Part shown: positions 63,918-64,000 of the stretch, piece after piece
Layout: the number at the start of each line of letters is the position of its first letter
Numbering within the stretch: the first letter of the stretch is position 1
Assembly (NCBI GenBank): GCA_021800745.1
Contig: JAJYYS010000001.1
Span: 1-64,000 of the forward strand
Source of the DNA: a bacterium
Lineage (GTDB): Bacteria > SZUA-79 > Acidulodesulfobacterales > Acidulodesulfobacteraceae
DNA: 64,000 bases
Direction: 5' to 3'
Notes under the pieces: model-generated
Told to the model about the DNA's origin: nothing
Database searches by the model: none
Seen by the model: only the letters and a program-made list of their open reading frames with translations
Program-made: the position numbers and the translations under genes

Positions 63918-64000
63918 AGTATATATTTATATTATAATACTTAACCTTTAAATTATAATAAAAGTACTTATGCTTTAAGCGATGTTATAATATATATATG

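Overview
The window is an AT-rich bacterial chromosome segment. Its genes suggest a Gram-negative, anaerobic or microaerobic, metal-exposed organism: lipid A genes, outer-membrane beta-barrels, cytochrome bd, heme d1 genes, a quinol-type NO reductase, a copper P-type ATPase and a complete molybdenum-nitrogenase cluster with NifI-type PII proteins. The mix of deltaproteobacteria-like genes with low GC would fit a lineage such as Candidatus Acidulodesulfobacterales (Sva0485). That placement is an inference from gene content; no rRNA gene lies in the window.

Region by region. 1-1.15 kb: an IS3-type transposase fragment, then a two-gene module of a ThsB-like TIR protein and a small membrane protein, with codon use unlike the rest and ending in a 17-base C tract. 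1.2-8.5 kb: the tail of a type II DMSO-reductase-family operon (EB_dh heme subunit and TorD/NarJ chaperone), then a heme d1 cluster (cd1 cytochrome, NirJ, an unusual d1-propeller/cytochrome c protein, NirF). 8.8-13.2 kb: an MNT/HEPN pair, an HTH-NosL regulator, and an operon of a monoheme cytochrome-porin fusion, a SafE-like membrane protein and a YtkA-like protein. 13.4-22.6 kb: cydAB, an Rrf2 regulator, the Fe-S repair protein RIC, an NO reductase with its own cytochrome c, and a porin. 22.6-36.4 kb: rarA, a kdp operon behind a c-di-AMP riboswitch, an isomerase-like TIM barrel, an MFS transporter, nucleotidyltransferase/HEPN genes, and a duplicated segment whose two copies carry complementary deletions. 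36.4-39.3 kb: a frameshifted outer-membrane protein, an NRAMP-like transporter behind a Fur box, and Fur. 39.3-51.2 kb: nifV divergent from nifH-nifB-methyltransferase-fdxB-nifDKEN-nifX-ANTAR regulator-nifI1-nifI2. 51.2-63.7 kb: housekeeping and stress genes (ogt, fmdB, a Crp/Fnr regulator, rsmD, phosphoketolase, copA, a LexA-like fragment) and a tightly overlapping coaD-aminotransferase-lpxK-lpxL-gmhB operon in which lpxK is frameshifted.

How it fits together. The N-oxide genes (possible nitrate-reductase remnant, cd1, NO reductase, RIC, Rrf2) share a palindromic Crp/Fnr-type site (TGTGAY-N4-RTCACA) upstream of several units. A Crp/Fnr regulator with an FNR-like recognition helix is encoded at 52.2 kb. 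Potassium uptake appears to be controlled by c-di-AMP through the kdp leader and perhaps through a KdpD lacking its kinase half. The most distinctive finding is the nifH leader: a sigma-54 promoter is followed by two small hairpins and a strong terminator whose 5' arm is shared with the second hairpin. An ANTAR-domain antiterminator-type response regulator is encoded in the same cluster. This suggests nitrogenase expression controlled by transcript attenuation on top of sigma-54 activation.
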